From the NCBI RefSeq assembly GCF_023498005.1, contig NZ_CP097289.1, positions 2,480,001 through 2,544,000 of the forward strand: a DNA stretch of 64,000 nt. The letters run 5' to 3'. The notes under the pieces are model-generated. The model did not search any database. It saw nothing but the letters and a program-made list of their open reading frames with translations, and was not told the origin of the DNA. Position 1 is the first letter of the stretch, and the number at the start of each line of letters is the position of its first letter. Shown piece by piece: positions 8,173-16,809 of this stretch. This DNA is from Streptomyces durmitorensis (lineage in GTDB: Bacteria > Actinomycetota > Actinomycetes > Streptomycetales > Streptomycetaceae). Made by a program: the position numbers and the translations under genes.

Positions 8173-8880
8173 GTGCCCGGCACAGCTTCGCCCATTACCG
8201 ACATCGTGCGCTCCCGGTACTCCGTCCGGAAGTTCCACCCCACACCGCTGCCCCCGTCGGACATCCGCGGCGTGCTGGAAGACGCTCAAGCCGCCCCTTC
8301 GAACTGCAACACCCAGCCCTGGACGGTGCATGTCGTCTCGGGCGCGGCGCGCGACGCCCTGAGCAAGGAACTGCTCAAGGCCGATGAGGAGGAGCGGTTC
8401 TCCTCGGACTTCTCCTTCAGCTACGCCGACTTCGGCGAGGGTGCCTATCTCGACCGGGCGCACGACCACGCCGCGACCGTGTACGGGGCTCTGGGGATAC
8501 CCCGCTCGGACCGGGCAGCAAGGAACGCCCATGCCCGGGAGAACCTGGACTTCCACGGAGCCCCCCACGCCGCGTTTCTCTTCATGCCCGCGTTCGGCGA
8601 CGGCGTGCGGGTGGCCGGTGACATCGGCATGTACGCCCAGAACTTCCTGCTCTCACTGACCGCCCGGGGACTCGGCGGCATTCCGCAGACCATGCTCGGG
8701 ATGTACGCCGACACCGTCCGCGAGTTCCTGGGCGTTCCCGAGGATCTCAAGCTGCTGTTCGGCATCTCCTTCGGTACCGCCGACCTGGCCGCACCGGCGA
8801 ACAGCTTCCACATGGGACGCATCCCGCTCGAACAGAGTGTCGTCCTGCACGACACCCCTGGAATCCTCGACGCGCAGTAG
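8173..8880 (+). CDS. Nitroreductase-family FMN protein
   Basis: A 235-aa protein of the FMN-dependent nitroreductase fold. The N-terminal RSRYSVRKFHPTPL gives the FMN-phosphate-contacting arginines, APSNCNTQPWTVHVVSG is the family signature (about residues 37-53), and GGIPQTMLGMY plus FGISFGT lie near the C-terminus. It probably uses NAD(P)H to reduce nitroaromatics, quinones or flavins. The GTG start lies behind AAAGGAA. It follows the NADP oxidoreductase with an 85-nt gap and is probably in the same TetR-controlled unit. Confidence 0.88.
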   Translation: MPGTASPITDIVRSRYSVRKFHPTPLPPSDIRGVLEDAQAAPSNCNTQPWTVHVVSGAARDALSKELLKADEEERFSSDFSFSYADFGEGAYLDRAHDHAATVYGALGIPRSDRAARNAHARENLDFHGAPHAAFLFMPAFGDGVRVAGDIGMYAQNFLLSLTARGLGGIPQTMLGMYADTVREFLGVPEDLKLLFGISFGTADLAAPANSFHMGRIPLEQSVVLHDTPGILDAQ

Positions 8881-9272
8881 TGCGTGCTCGTCGAAGCCCG
8901 GTGGCCAGCCGCCGCTTCGGTCACGCCATTCATCGCTCGCGCCGAAACGATGGCCGCCGTCCGGCGGGACTTCCACGTCTTCCCGGACCGGCGCCGGTCG
9001 TCCTTCTTGCAGGCTGACGCAGGCTGGCGCCTGGACGGCGAGCTCTTCTGCTTGCGTTGGCACGGACGATCCGCCCTGTCCACCGTGAGCGCGCGGCAGG
9101 GCCGGCGCAGAGTGGCGGCCGGGGAGCGCGCAGACCGTCCCGTGGAGTGAGCGCATCGACGACCCTGCGGAGCACATCGCGGCGAGCACCGTGGTTCTGA
9201 TGGTTCGGCCGTCCGAGGCGGCGCAGCCCGCTCTTCATCCTTTCGTCCTTTATGTGACGTTATGTTCGCCGG
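8881..9272. other. Gene-poor intergenic stretch
   Basis: About 390 bases between the nitroreductase and the deacetylase. An open frame on the plus strand (8884-9150) has no ribosome site, no recognisable family and mixed composition. The part just before the next gene is comparatively AT-rich (TTTATGTGACGTTATG) and is the likely deacetylase promoter. Nothing else was recognised. Confidence 0.6.
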
Positions 9273-10199
9273 ATGATCACCCCCACGCGAAGACTCACCA
9301 CCGCCTCCGCCCTGACCGCCCTCACCCTCACCGCGCTCGCCTCCCTCTCCGCCTGCGGCACAGGCCCCGCACCGGGCAGCCGCGACCAGGCCGCACGCCA
9401 CTCGGCAAGTGCTCCGCCCCGCCCGGCGACCCTCGCCCCGGGCCCCGCCGGCCTCACCCCCGTCTTCAAGAACGCCCCCCGCACCCCGGCGTCCGCCGCC
9501 CCCACCGTCGCCCTCACCTTCGACGCCGACATGACCGCCGACCAGGGGCCCCGCGCCGCGGCCGGTGAGCGGTTCGACAATCCGGCGCTGGTGGCGACGC
9601 TGCGCAGGCTGAAGGTTCCGGCGACGTTCTTCATGACCGGGCGGTGGGCCGAGGAGTACCCGGCGCAGGCCAAGGACATCGGGCGGGACCCGCTCTTCGA
9701 GGTCGCCAACCACTCGTACAGCCATTACGCCTTCACCGGCCGCTGCTACGGCCTGCCGACCGTCCCCGCCTCCCGCATGCGCGCCGACATGGAGCGCGCC
9801 TTCGCCGCCTTCCGCAAGGCGGGCGTCGAGCGTCAGGTTCCGTACTTCCGCTTCCCCGGCGGCTGTTACGACAAGCGGGCGCTGCGCGCGCTGGCTCCGG
9901 GCGGTGTCACGGCCGTGCAGTGGGACGTGGTCAGCGGCGACGCCTTCGCGACGGACGCCGACGCGGTGGCCCGGCAGGTGCTCGACGGGGTGCGGCCCGG
10001 CTCCGTCGTCGTCATGCACTGCACGCGCAGCGCGGCTCCCAGGACGGAGCATGCCCTGCGGACGATCGTCCCGAAGCTGCGCGAGCGCGGCTTCCGGTTC
10101 GTCCGGGTGTCGGAGCAGATCCGGGCGGCCGGGGAGGGTAGGGCAGCCGAAGCAGGTAGGGCGACCGAGGCAGGAAAGGCGGCCGGTACGCGCGGATAG
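9273..10199 (+). CDS. Polysaccharide deacetylase (CE4/NodB) lipoprotein
   Basis: A 308-aa exported enzyme that probably removes acetyl groups from N-acetylated cell-wall or extracellular glycan. The signal sequence ends in the lipobox LSAC (Cys28), predicting membrane anchoring outside the cell. NodB motifs are present: TFDAD (D84, D86) for the catalytic base and metal, HSYSH (H147, H151) for metal binding, and RFPGG near residue 188. It is shorter than multidomain deacetylases. The Ala-Glu-Gly-rich C-terminal tail (about 290-308) comes from a small internal repeat. It stands alone, followed 10 nt later by a very small gene. Confidence 0.85.
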   Translation: MITPTRRLTTASALTALTLTALASLSACGTGPAPGSRDQAARHSASAPPRPATLAPGPAGLTPVFKNAPRTPASAAPTVALTFDADMTADQGPRAAAGERFDNPALVATLRRLKVPATFFMTGRWAEEYPAQAKDIGRDPLFEVANHSYSHYAFTGRCYGLPTVPASRMRADMERAFAAFRKAGVERQVPYFRFPGGCYDKRALRALAPGGVTAVQWDVVSGDAFATDADAVARQVLDGVRPGSVVVMHCTRSAAPRTEHALRTIVPKLRERGFRFVRVSEQIRAAGEGRAAEAGRATEAGKAAGTRG

Positions 10200-10209
10200 T
10201 CTGGGCCGC

Positions 10210-10350
10210 ATGGACGACACCGCCGAGGGCCCGTTCGCCGAGTGCGTGCTGTGCCGCGAGCCCACCGAGTACCCGGAGACGCACAAGGGCGTGACGCTGT
10301 GCCCCGTGTGCGAGTGGCACGAGGCGCAGCGCACGGCCTGCTCGGGCTGA
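10210..10350 (+). CDS. 46-aa zinc-ribbon-like protein
   Basis: A tiny acidic protein with two Cys-X2-Cys knuckles, CVLC (about residues 13-16) and CPVC (31-34), and a His a few residues after the second. This spacing suits a single structural zinc. The N-terminal ATG has no clear ribosome site, but GATAGTCT lies just upstream, consistent with a leaderless transcript. It is placed between the deacetylase and a convergent ABC permease. Function is unknown; members of this type are conserved and uncharacterised in streptomycetes. Confidence 0.6.
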   Translation: MDDTAEGPFAECVLCREPTEYPETHKGVTLCPVCEWHEAQRTACSG

Positions 10351-10373
10351 GCCGAACCCGCCCCGTCAGGCGC

Positions 10374-11042
10374 TCACCCCCTGCGCGAAGCCATCCCGCA
10401 GGCCACCCCCACCGCCGCCAGCGCGAGCACCGCCGCCCCCGCGACCGGCAGCAGCGGCACCGGCACCACCCCGTCACGCGACCCCGTGACGAGTGCGGTC
10501 ATGATCGACTTCGCGGGGGAACCCGTGGTCACCAGGGCGAGCAGCGAGGCGAGCAGCATCACCGGGATCGCCCGCCCCGGCGAGCGCATCAGCGGCCGGC
10601 TGGTGACGGCGCCCACGGCGGTGCCCGTCAGCGCGCTCACCAGCATCGCGAGCAGCCCCGCACCGCTCGCCGCGAGCCGGTTCACGGCCGTCCGGTGATC
10701 GGTGCTCGCCGGGTCGCTGATCACGGCCACGACGACGGTGGCGACAGCGCCGAGCAGGGCGGTCGCGAGGAACGCGGAGAGCAGACAGGCCAGTTGCGCC
10801 CGCCAGGGACCGGCAGCAGCGGCCGCACAACTGCGGGCCGCGGGCGGCTCGTTGGTGGCGCAGATCCGCACGAGCCAGGCGGCGACGGGCAGCAGCGCGG
10901 CGGCCGCGTAAGCGAGGGAGTCGAGGATCGGCTGTCCGCTCTGTACGCCGACGGCGAGGAACGCGGCGTACAGGATGACGGGGGCCAGCCAGCGCTGGGA
11001 GCGCAGGAGGAGAGCGGACTGGTAGTGGAGCAGGGCGTTCAC
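10374..11042 (-). CDS. ABC transporter membrane subunit
   Basis: A 222-aa integral membrane protein with about six hydrophobic segments. It has no conserved EAA loop of importers, which suggests an ABC-2-like exporter partner. Its GTG start overlaps the stop codon of the upstream ATPase gene by four bases (GTGA), so the two are translationally coupled and almost certainly form one transporter. The substrate is unknown. Small Streptomyces systems of this kind are usually exporters or resistance pumps. Confidence 0.7.
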   Translation of the reverse strand: MNALLHYQSALLLRSQRWLAPVILYAAFLAVGVQSGQPILDSLAYAAAALLPVAAWLVRICATNEPPAARSCAAAAAGPWRAQLACLLSAFLATALLGAVATVVVAVISDPASTDHRTAVNRLAASGAGLLAMLVSALTGTAVGAVTSRPLMRSPGRAIPVMLLASLLALVTTGSPAKSIMTALVTGSRDGVVPVPLLPVAGAAVLALAAVGVACGMASRRG

Positions 11043-12244
11043 CGGTCGCGCACCTCGCTCGTGCTCGTGCTCGTGCTCGTGCTCGCGCTCGCGCTCGTAC
11101 TCGTGCTCGTCGTCGGCGCGGGCCCTGCAGGCGCGGGCCCCGCGGGCTGGGGCCCCGCCGAGGCGGCGGATCCCGCAGCGGGCCCCGCGGGCACGGCGTT
11201 TGCCGCGGGCGGGGCGGGAACGGCGAGCGGGGCGGGTGCTGCGGGCCCGGCGGAGGCAGGGCCCGGGACACCCTCCGGGCCTGACCCCGAGTCGGCTCCC
11301 ACTACGGCCTCCGGGACGGCCCTTGAGGCGGCCCCCGACACCGAACCCGGCTCAAGACCCAGACCCAGACCCGGACCCGGACCCGTCACCGACACCGACA
11401 CCACGTGCCACGGCGGACGCGCCGTCAGCAGCGCCCGCAGCGCGACATCCGAATGCGTCGCCGCCACCGTCAGCCGCAGCGCCCCCTCAGGCGAGTGCCC
11501 CGTGACGGCACCCGGCACGGAGGGCGGCTCGGCGCCCGGAGGCCCCTGCGTCACGATCACGACCGTAGGAGCATCCGAAGCGCCGCCCTCCGGTGAAGTG
11601 CCTTCCGGCGTACGGCGGTTCACCGCCGAGCCGACCACCGCGTACGCCGCGTCGACCGTCCCCGCGAGCCGCCGCGGGTCGTGGTCCACGAAGACCACGG
11701 CGCCGCCGTCCGCGACCCGTTCGGCCACGGCCCGGTCGAGTTCGTCGCGGGCCGCGGTGTCCAGGCCCGTCCACGCCTCGTCGAGGACGAGAAGCTCGGG
11801 TCCTGCGAGGAGCGCCTGGGCCACCGCGACCTTCTGGCTGCTGCCCTTGGACAGTTCCGACAGGGGCGTACGCGCGTAACTCCCGGCCCCGAAGCGCTCC
11901 AGCCACTCCTCCGCCGCCCGCGCGGCCACCCCCTTCGCCAGGCCGTGGATGCGGCCCAGGTGCGTGAGGTACCCGGCGGCCGTGAACGGCAGCGCCGCCG
12001 GGAAGCGTTCGGGAACGTACGCCGTGCGCGGCCGTCCGACGACACGGCCCTCGGTCGGGGCGTCGATCCCGGCGAGCAGCCTCAGCAGGGTCGACTTGCC
12101 GGTGCCGTTCGCGCCCTCGATCCGCACCAGCGTGCCCGCGCGTACGCCGAAGCCGACACCCCGCAGGATCCACGGCCCGCCCATGGCATAGCGCCGCCCC
12201 ACCCCGTCGAGCCGCAGCGCGGCCCCCGCAAGATCGCTGTCCAT
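11039..12244 (-). CDS. ABC transporter ATP-binding protein with low-complexity tail
   Basis: A 401-aa protein whose first 210 residues form an ABC ATPase: Walker A GANGTGKST (about 43-51), a degenerate signature LSKGSSQK where LSGGQ is expected, Walker B LLVLDEAWTGLD, and the H-loop VFVDHD. The remaining half is unusual. It is a Pro/Ala/Gly-rich region ending in a Ser-Thr-Ala repeat coded by a GCTCGT hexanucleotide repeat, and no domain was recognised. ATG 12244 starts the homologous part. The upstream in-frame extension overlaps the divergent gene and is rejected. It pairs with the coupled membrane subunit downstream. Confidence 0.8.
   Translation of the reverse strand: MDSDLAGAALRLDGVGRRYAMGGPWILRGVGFGVRAGTLVRIEGANGTGKSTLLRLLAGIDAPTEGRVVGRPRTAYVPERFPAALPFTAAGYLTHLGRIHGLAKGVAARAAEEWLERFGAGSYARTPLSELSKGSSQKVAVAQALLAGPELLVLDEAWTGLDTAARDELDRAVAERVADGGAVVFVDHDPRRLAGTVDAAYAVVGSAVNRRTPEGTSPEGGASDAPTVVIVTQGPPGAEPPSVPGAVTGHSPEGALRLTVAATHSDVALRALLTARPPWHVVSVSVTGPGPGLGLGLEPGSVSGAASRAVPEAVVGADSGSGPEGVPGPASAGPAAPAPLAVPAPPAANAVPAGPAAGSAASAGPQPAGPAPAGPAPTTSTSTSASASTSTSTSTSEVRDR
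11055..11112. repeat. Hexanucleotide repeat in the ABC ATPase 3' end
   Basis: A run of about nine imperfect GCTCGT/GCTCGC hexamers encodes alternating Ser-Thr/Ser-Ala at the C-terminus of the ATPase, immediately before the coupled start of the membrane subunit. Slippage here would change tail length without a frameshift. Confidence 0.9.
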
Positions 12245-12330
12245 GCGGCCATCCTCGCGCAGGGGTCCGGTGGCGGGGCAAGAGGCAAAGCCCCTGACGG
12301 GCCCGATCTTCCGCCTGGCAGACTGGACGC

Positions 12331-13077
12331 GTGAGCAGCGACCAGTCCGCCGGGAACCCCCAGCCGCAGGACATCCAAGACCCCCAGGACAGCCCGTTCC
12401 GCGTGGCGCAGACGACACGCGACGAGGCACCGCAGTTCGTGCTGCCGCTGGTGGCGCGCATCGAGCGCGCCGAGCCTCCGCACCGTACGGACGCCCTGGA
12501 GACCGCGGCCCGCGCGGTGCTCGTCATGCTCGACGACGAGCGGTCCCTGGGCGAGGGAGAGTGGGCGCAGGCCATGCGGGACTGGCAGGACGCCCGGATC
12601 CGCAAGGTGGTGCGGCGGGCCCGCGGCGCCGAGTGGCGGCGGGCCGAGGCGCTCCCCGGCATCACCGTCACAGGCAAGTCGGCGGAGGTCCGCGTCTTCC
12701 CGCCGGTGCCGCTGGACGGCTGGCCCAAGGACCTGGCGCGGCTCCAGGTGTCCGGCACGGACCTGGACGACCCGGAGCCGGTACCGCCGGCGGACGCGAC
12801 CGCGCCGGTCCTGTGGATGAACCCCGATGTCGACATGTCGGCCGGCAAGGCGATGGCGCAGGCGGGGCACGGCGCCCAACTGGCCTGGTGGGAGCTGTCG
12901 GACGAGGAGCGCGCGGCCTGGCGCGACGCCGGATTCGCGCTCTCGGTCCGCACCCCGGACGCCGCGCTCTGGCGCGAACTCGTGGCGAGCGGCCTGCCGG
13001 TGGTGCGGGACGCGGGCTTCACGGAGATCGCGCCGGGTTCCTGCACGGTGGTCGCCGACCACCCGGCCTTGCGCTGA
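12331..13077 (+). CDS. Peptidyl-tRNA hydrolase family 2-like protein
   Basis: A 248-aa protein. The C-terminal half (about residues 135-248) matches the PTH2 fold: WMNPDVDMSAGKAMAQAGHGAQLAWW holds the conserved Lys, Gln and His region, and the closing strand is APGSCTVVADHPALR. PTH2 enzymes release peptides from peptidyl-tRNA. Bacterial members are often of uncertain activity. The N-terminal 130 residues form an extra helical domain of unknown role. The GTG start has no obvious ribosome site and may be leaderless. It is divergent from the ABC ATPase, 86 nt apart. Confidence 0.7.
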   Translation: MSSDQSAGNPQPQDIQDPQDSPFRVAQTTRDEAPQFVLPLVARIERAEPPHRTDALETAARAVLVMLDDERSLGEGEWAQAMRDWQDARIRKVVRRARGAEWRRAEALPGITVTGKSAEVRVFPPVPLDGWPKDLARLQVSGTDLDDPEPVPPADATAPVLWMNPDVDMSAGKAMAQAGHGAQLAWWELSDEERAAWRDAGFALSVRTPDAALWRELVASGLPVVRDAGFTEIAPGSCTVVADHPALR

Positions 13078-13102
13078 GCCGACACCCCGCCGCACCCCAC
13101 GC

Positions 13103-13468
13103 TCAGGTACTGATCGTAGCCACCGGTTCGAGGCCGTACGTACGGGCGTAGCCGTTCTCGGCGCCGACGAGGAGGTCGACGACCTCGAAGTAGCGGTCCC
13201 AGAACGGGGTTTCGCGCAGGGCGTCGATGAGGAGCTGGTAGGCCTCGTGGTCGTCGGCCTCCCAGACCCAGACGTCGGTGACGCGGGTGGAGTAGAACTC
13301 CGTGTCGTAGAAGCGTGACCGGACTCCGGTGGTCTTGGCCTTGATCGCGGGGATCACCTGGGTGGTGAAGGCGTTCACCCGTTCCTGCGGGGTCATGGCG
13401 AGCCACTCGGGCTGGGTCTTGATGAGCATGAACGCGGTGACCGGCGGTGCGGTTGTCTCAGTGGTCAT
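13103..13468 (-). CDS. Darcynin-family small protein
   Basis: A 121-aa protein with the compact ferredoxin-like pattern of the darcynin family: [22 protein letters not shown] at the N-terminus, [22 protein letters not shown] in the middle and [18 protein letters not shown] near the end. Function of the family is unknown; the fold resembles small dimeric monooxygenase-like proteins. It lies downstream of an NmrA-type oxidoreductase on the same strand with a 50-nt gap, so it is probably in the same LysR-controlled unit. Confidence 0.75.
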   Translation of the reverse strand: MTTETTAPPVTAFMLIKTQPEWLAMTPQERVNAFTTQVIPAIKAKTTGVRSRFYDTEFYSTRVTDVWVWEADDHEAYQLLIDALRETPFWDRYFEVVDLLVGAENGYARTYGLEPVATIST

Positions 13469-13518
13469 GACGGGTGCCTCCGTAGTGTGTTCAGTTCCGG
13501 GTGTTCGGTTCCGCGCGT

Positions 13519-14412
13519 TCAGGAGATGACGGCGGGCCTGAGGGTCTTGGCGCACCACTCCTCGAACGTGGTCAGGGAGGTGGCGCCCGGAGTGCGAGCG
13601 ACGCCCGCGTCGAGGCCCTCGTTCTTGGCCCGCTTCATGTCGACGATGCCCTGGACGAACGCCTCGTTGAGGCCGTAGCCGAGGAGAGTGGCGCGCAGCT
13701 CGTCGAGCGGCTGGCATGCGTAGCGGACGGGTCGGCCGAGCTGCTCGGTCATGATGCGGGCCAGGTCGTCGGGGGACAGGTCCTGCGGGCCGAGCACCGG
13801 GACGCTGTCGCTGCCGGTCCACGAGCGGTCGAGGAGCAGGCCCGCGGCGACGGCCGCGATGTCGGCGACGGAGACGAGGGGAGCCCTGCGGTCGGCGTCG
13901 ACGGCGTCGGTGAAGACGCCCTTCTCGCGGATCGAATCGGCCTCCTCCAGGAGGTTCTCGAAGAAGGACGGGTTGGCCAGGGCGCGGTACGCGACGCCGG
14001 TGCCCGCGATGAGGTCGTCCAGGGCGAGCGAAGCGGTGACCAGTCCCGCGCTGCCTGCGACCGGGGTGCCGCGGCCGAGCGCCGAGACGCCGACGACGTG
14101 GCCGACGCCATGAGCGACGAGGGCCTTCGCGGCGGGGCCCGTGAAGCCGGAGTAGGCGTCCTCGGGGGTCAGGGAGGCGTCCGGCGGGACGAGCCAGAAC
14201 ACGGCGTCCGCGCCCTCGAAGGCCCGGTCGACGACCTCGGCGTCGCCGTGCGAGCCGGTGATCACCTCGGTGCGTTCGCGCACCGCGTCGGGAAGCCGTG
14301 CGGGGTCGCGCACGATCACGCGCAGTTCCTCGCCGCGGGCGGGGGCGGACTCCAGGAGCAGGGGCAGCAGGTGGCGGCCGATGTTCCCGGTGGGAGCAGT
14401 GATGACGATCAT
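13519..14412 (-). CDS. NmrA-like NAD(P)-binding protein
   Basis: A 297-aa atypical short-chain dehydrogenase. It starts [20 protein letters not shown], a glycine-rich Rossmann turn of the NmrA/NADPH-quinone reductase-like group, followed by [22 protein letters not shown] and [10 protein letters not shown] as in family members. It lacks a Tyr-X3-Lys active site, so it is probably either a sensor of NADP(H) or a quinone-type reductase. It is divergent from a LysR regulator with a 114-bp shared promoter region carrying an inverted repeat. The darcynin gene follows. Confidence 0.8.
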   Translation of the reverse strand: MIVITAPTGNIGRHLLPLLLESAPARGEELRVIVRDPARLPDAVRERTEVITGSHGDAEVVDRAFEGADAVFWLVPPDASLTPEDAYSGFTGPAAKALVAHGVGHVVGVSALGRGTPVAGSAGLVTASLALDDLIAGTGVAYRALANPSFFENLLEEADSIREKGVFTDAVDADRRAPLVSVADIAAVAAGLLLDRSWTGSDSVPVLGPQDLSPDDLARIMTEQLGRPVRYACQPLDELRATLLGYGLNEAFVQGIVDMKRAKNEGLDAGVARTPGATSLTTFEEWCAKTLRPAVIS

Positions 14413-14488
14413 GAAAAACCTCGTGGGCCGTGCCGGATCGGTACGTCCCTCATCCTGCGGAGGCCGGGGATATTGCCACAATGGGAAC

Positions 14489-14512
14489 TTCAGCACGCAA
14501 TCATTGCCTGAA
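14489..14512. promoter_or_regulatory. Inverted repeat, probable LysR binding site
   Basis: TTCAG and CTGAA flank an inner palindrome GCAATCATTGC (14497-14507), giving a 24-bp dyad 14 bp before the LysR start and about 77 bp before the divergent NmrA-like gene. The position and dyad are those expected for a LysR recognition site controlling both genes. Confidence 0.55.
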
Positions 14513-14526
14513 ATGGAATTACTCCC

Positions 14527-15474
14527 ATGACCTGCGGTCCAGAGCCTGTTGTCGACGCCAATCTCGCCGTCGCGCTGGACGCCCTGCTCACCGAGCAGAG
14601 CGTCACCCGCGCCGCCGCACGCCTGCGCACGTCCCCCGCCGCCATGAGCCGCACGCTCGCCCGCCTCCGCCGCGTCCTCCAGGACCCGCTGCTTGTCCGG
14701 GCCGGCCAGACCATGGTCCCCACCCCGCGCGCCGAGGCCCTGCGCGAGGAGGTCGCCGCGGTGGTGCACCGCCTCGGGGCGCTGCTCGCTCCCGGCGCCG
14801 GCGTCGACCCCGCCGACCTGCGACGGACCTTCACCCTTCAGGCGGCCGACCTGGTCGGCGCGGCACTGGCTCCCGGGCTGCTCGAGCTGGCCGGGCAGGA
14901 GGCGCCGGGGGTCTCCCTGCGGGTCCGGGCCGAGGAGCTGGAAGCCGGTCCCGCCCTGCGCGACGGCCGGATCGACCTGGAGGTCGGATCCATCGACCAC
15001 ATCGACCCCGAGACCCGGGTCGAGGAGCTGGTCACCCTCCGCATGGCGGCGGCCGTCCGGCCCGGCCACCCCCTCACCGACGGGCCCCTGACCCCGGACC
15101 GACTCGCGGCAGCCGAGCACGTCGTGGTGAGCCGCCGCGGCCGGTTCACCGGCCCCCTGGACGCCGCACTGGCCGAGCGGAACCTTCGGCGGCGGGTCGC
15201 CGTCGTCCTGCCCAGCCACCTGGCCGCGATGACCCTCGCGGCCCGCAGCGATGTCGTCTGCCTCGTCCCCACCGCGCTCCCCGGCGCCACCCCCTCTCCC
15301 CTGACCGACCCCGCCACCACCCTCGGCCTGCGCGTCCTCGACATCCCCGTGCCCCTGCCGCTCCTGACCATCGGCATGGCATGGCACCCACGCCACGCGG
15401 CCGACGCGGGACACCACTGGCTCCGCGACGCCGTCCGCCGGACACTTCGCGCACCCGGAGGCCCGGCCTCCTGA
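14527..15474 (+). CDS. LysR-family transcriptional regulator
   Basis: A 315-aa regulator. The winged HTH at about residues 12-65 reads LAVALDALLTEQSVTRAAARL...MSRTLARLRRVLQDPLLVR. The C-terminal substrate-binding domain (about 95-300) includes RDGRIDLEVGS and the charged AVRPGHPL segment. It is divergent from the NmrA-like oxidoreductase, which is the usual target arrangement. A dyad in the shared intergenic region is the likely site. The inducer is unknown. Confidence 0.87.
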   Translation: MTCGPEPVVDANLAVALDALLTEQSVTRAAARLRTSPAAMSRTLARLRRVLQDPLLVRAGQTMVPTPRAEALREEVAAVVHRLGALLAPGAGVDPADLRRTFTLQAADLVGAALAPGLLELAGQEAPGVSLRVRAEELEAGPALRDGRIDLEVGSIDHIDPETRVEELVTLRMAAAVRPGHPLTDGPLTPDRLAAAEHVVVSRRGRFTGPLDAALAERNLRRRVAVVLPSHLAAMTLAARSDVVCLVPTALPGATPSPLTDPATTLGLRVLDIPVPLPLLTIGMAWHPRHAADAGHHWLRDAVRRTLRAPGGPAS

Positions 15475-15562
15475 CCACCCCTGCCGCCAGACCACCCCTG
15501 CCGCCCGACCACCTCTGCTCGACTCCCCCGAGCACCGCATATTCTGTGGTCGCATGGAGTCG

Positions 15563-15610
15563 CGCCCGGTTCCCGCACCGTGGTCGCCGACCACCCCGCC
15601 CCCGCGCCGA
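15563..15610 (+). pseudogene. Possible relic of a PTH2-type gene 3' end
   Basis: Read in one plus-strand frame, this short stretch gives APGS-R-TVVADHPA, which matches the C-terminus of the PTH2-like protein encoded about 2.5 kb upstream (APGS-C-TVVADHPA). The DNA match runs about 35 bp with few differences. There is no open frame upstream. It may be the decayed end of a duplicated gene, or a chance fragment. It lies immediately before the ribosome site of the TetR gene. Confidence 0.3.
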
Positions 15611-15620
15611 GGAGACCGAG

Positions 15621-16286
15621 ATGGGCACCAGAGCCGACGGCACGGTCGACACCAAACTCGACGGCCGCGTCGAGCGCGGCAACCAGACCCGGCGCCTGGT
15701 CCTGCGCCGCACGGTCGACATCGCCTCGGTCGAGGGCCTGGACGCGCTGTCGGTCGGCCGGATCGCCACCGAGCTGAAGCTCAGCAAGAGCGGGGTCTTC
15801 GCGCTCTTCGGCTCCAAGGAGGAGCTGCAGCTCGCGACCGTCCGCGCGGCGGGACGCATCTTCCTGGGCAACGTGGTGGAACCGGCCCACCAGTCACCGC
15901 CCGGCCTCGGCCGCGTGTGGCAGCTGTGCGCGCGCTGGCTCGACTACTCGGAGCAGCGGATCTTCCCCGGCGGCTGCTTCTTCTACGGGGTGATCGCCGA
16001 GTTCGACGCCCGCGAGGGGGCGGTGCACGACGCGCTGGTCCGCGCCAACCACGACTGGACCGGCCAGGTGGAGCGCTGCCTCACCGAGGCGCGCGACACC
16101 GGCGAACTGCGCCCGGACGCCGATGTCCCCCAGCTCGCCTTCGAGTTCATCGCCCTCATGGAGACGGCGAACGCGCACTCGGTCCTGCACGACGAACCGG
16201 ACGCCTACCGCAGGGCGGCCATCGCCATCACGGCCCGGCTGCGCGCTGCGGCGACGGACCCGTCGCTGGTGCCTCGACTCCCCTGA
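15621..16286 (+). CDS. TetR-family transcriptional regulator
   Basis: A 221-aa regulator with an N-terminal HTH (about residues 25-70: LVLRRTVDIASVEGLDALSVGRIATELKLSKSGVFALFGSKEEL). The C-terminal part with FPGGCFFYGVIAEFDAREGAVHDAL is typical of the YcdC/TetR_C subgroup. ATG 15621 follows GAGGAGACCGAG. A 27-bp dyad between this gene and the next suggests control of the downstream pair. Confidence 0.85.
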   Translation: MGTRADGTVDTKLDGRVERGNQTRRLVLRRTVDIASVEGLDALSVGRIATELKLSKSGVFALFGSKEELQLATVRAAGRIFLGNVVEPAHQSPPGLGRVWQLCARWLDYSEQRIFPGGCFFYGVIAEFDAREGAVHDALVRANHDWTGQVERCLTEARDTGELRPDADVPQLAFEFIALMETANAHSVLHDEPDAYRRAAIAITARLRAAATDPSLVPRLP

Positions 16287-16321
16287 CCGTCCGGCCGGTT
16301 CGGCGGTGGAACCGGCTTCGG

Positions 16322-16348
16322 TAAACAAGTAGCACGACCGTTCGTTTA
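16322..16348. promoter_or_regulatory. Inverted repeat, probable TetR operator
   Basis: TAAAC and GTTTA flank a core containing ACGACCGTTCGT, giving a 27-bp imperfect dyad. The core matches the AACG-type palindromes commonly bound by TetR regulators. It lies 16 bp before the start of the next gene, so it probably controls that gene and the DinB-like gene after it. Confidence 0.5.
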
Positions 16349-16364
16349 GATTTACGCTCATCGC

Positions 16365-16802
16365 ATGCTTCCATCGATTCTGCGTGCGCCATGGCAAGCG
16401 GGCCCCGAGGCGTCCACGCCGGGCCCGGTCCTGGTGAGCGTCACGGAGTTCACCGCCGACCGTCACGGCCGGACCCTCCCGATCGCCCTGTCGGGGCTGC
16501 GGCTGCGCCGGAGCTGGCCGACGACGCCCGGCGCGGTCGGCATGTGGCTCTGGCTCGACCCGTGGCACAAACGCTCGGGTTCCGTCTCGGTCTGGGCCGA
16601 CGAGCGATCGCTGTACGGGTTCGTCGGGCGCCCCGACCACCTGCGGATCGTCCGCGCGTACCGGCACCGGGGCACGGCACGCGCCACCACCTGGACGGCG
16701 GACCAGCTCGACCCCAATGCCTCCTGGGCCGCCGCGCACGCCCTGATCTGCGACCCGACCCCCTGGCCGGACAAGGCCGTTCACACCTCGGAAGGACCGT
16801 GA
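16365..16802 (+). CDS. Conserved hypothetical protein
   Basis: A 145-aa protein of unknown family with no signal peptide or membrane helix. It has strands typical of a dimeric alpha/beta-barrel (LVSVTEFTADR, GAVGMWLWLDPWHKRSGSVSVWAD, LRIVRAYRHRG), which recalls small monooxygenase-like or DUF3291-like proteins, but I cannot assign it. It starts 16 bp after a TetR-type operator and is followed 7 nt later by a DinB-like gene, so the two are probably co-transcribed under the upstream TetR regulator. Confidence 0.6.
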   Translation: MLPSILRAPWQAGPEASTPGPVLVSVTEFTADRHGRTLPIALSGLRLRRSWPTTPGAVGMWLWLDPWHKRSGSVSVWADERSLYGFVGRPDHLRIVRAYRHRGTARATTWTADQLDPNASWAAAHALICDPTPWPDKAVHTSEGP

Positions 16803-16809
16803 GGACCCC

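Noticed and set aside
8884..9150. An 88-codon plus-strand frame after the nitroreductase
   Set aside because: No ribosome site, no homology recognised and uneven composition. It is treated as intergenic.
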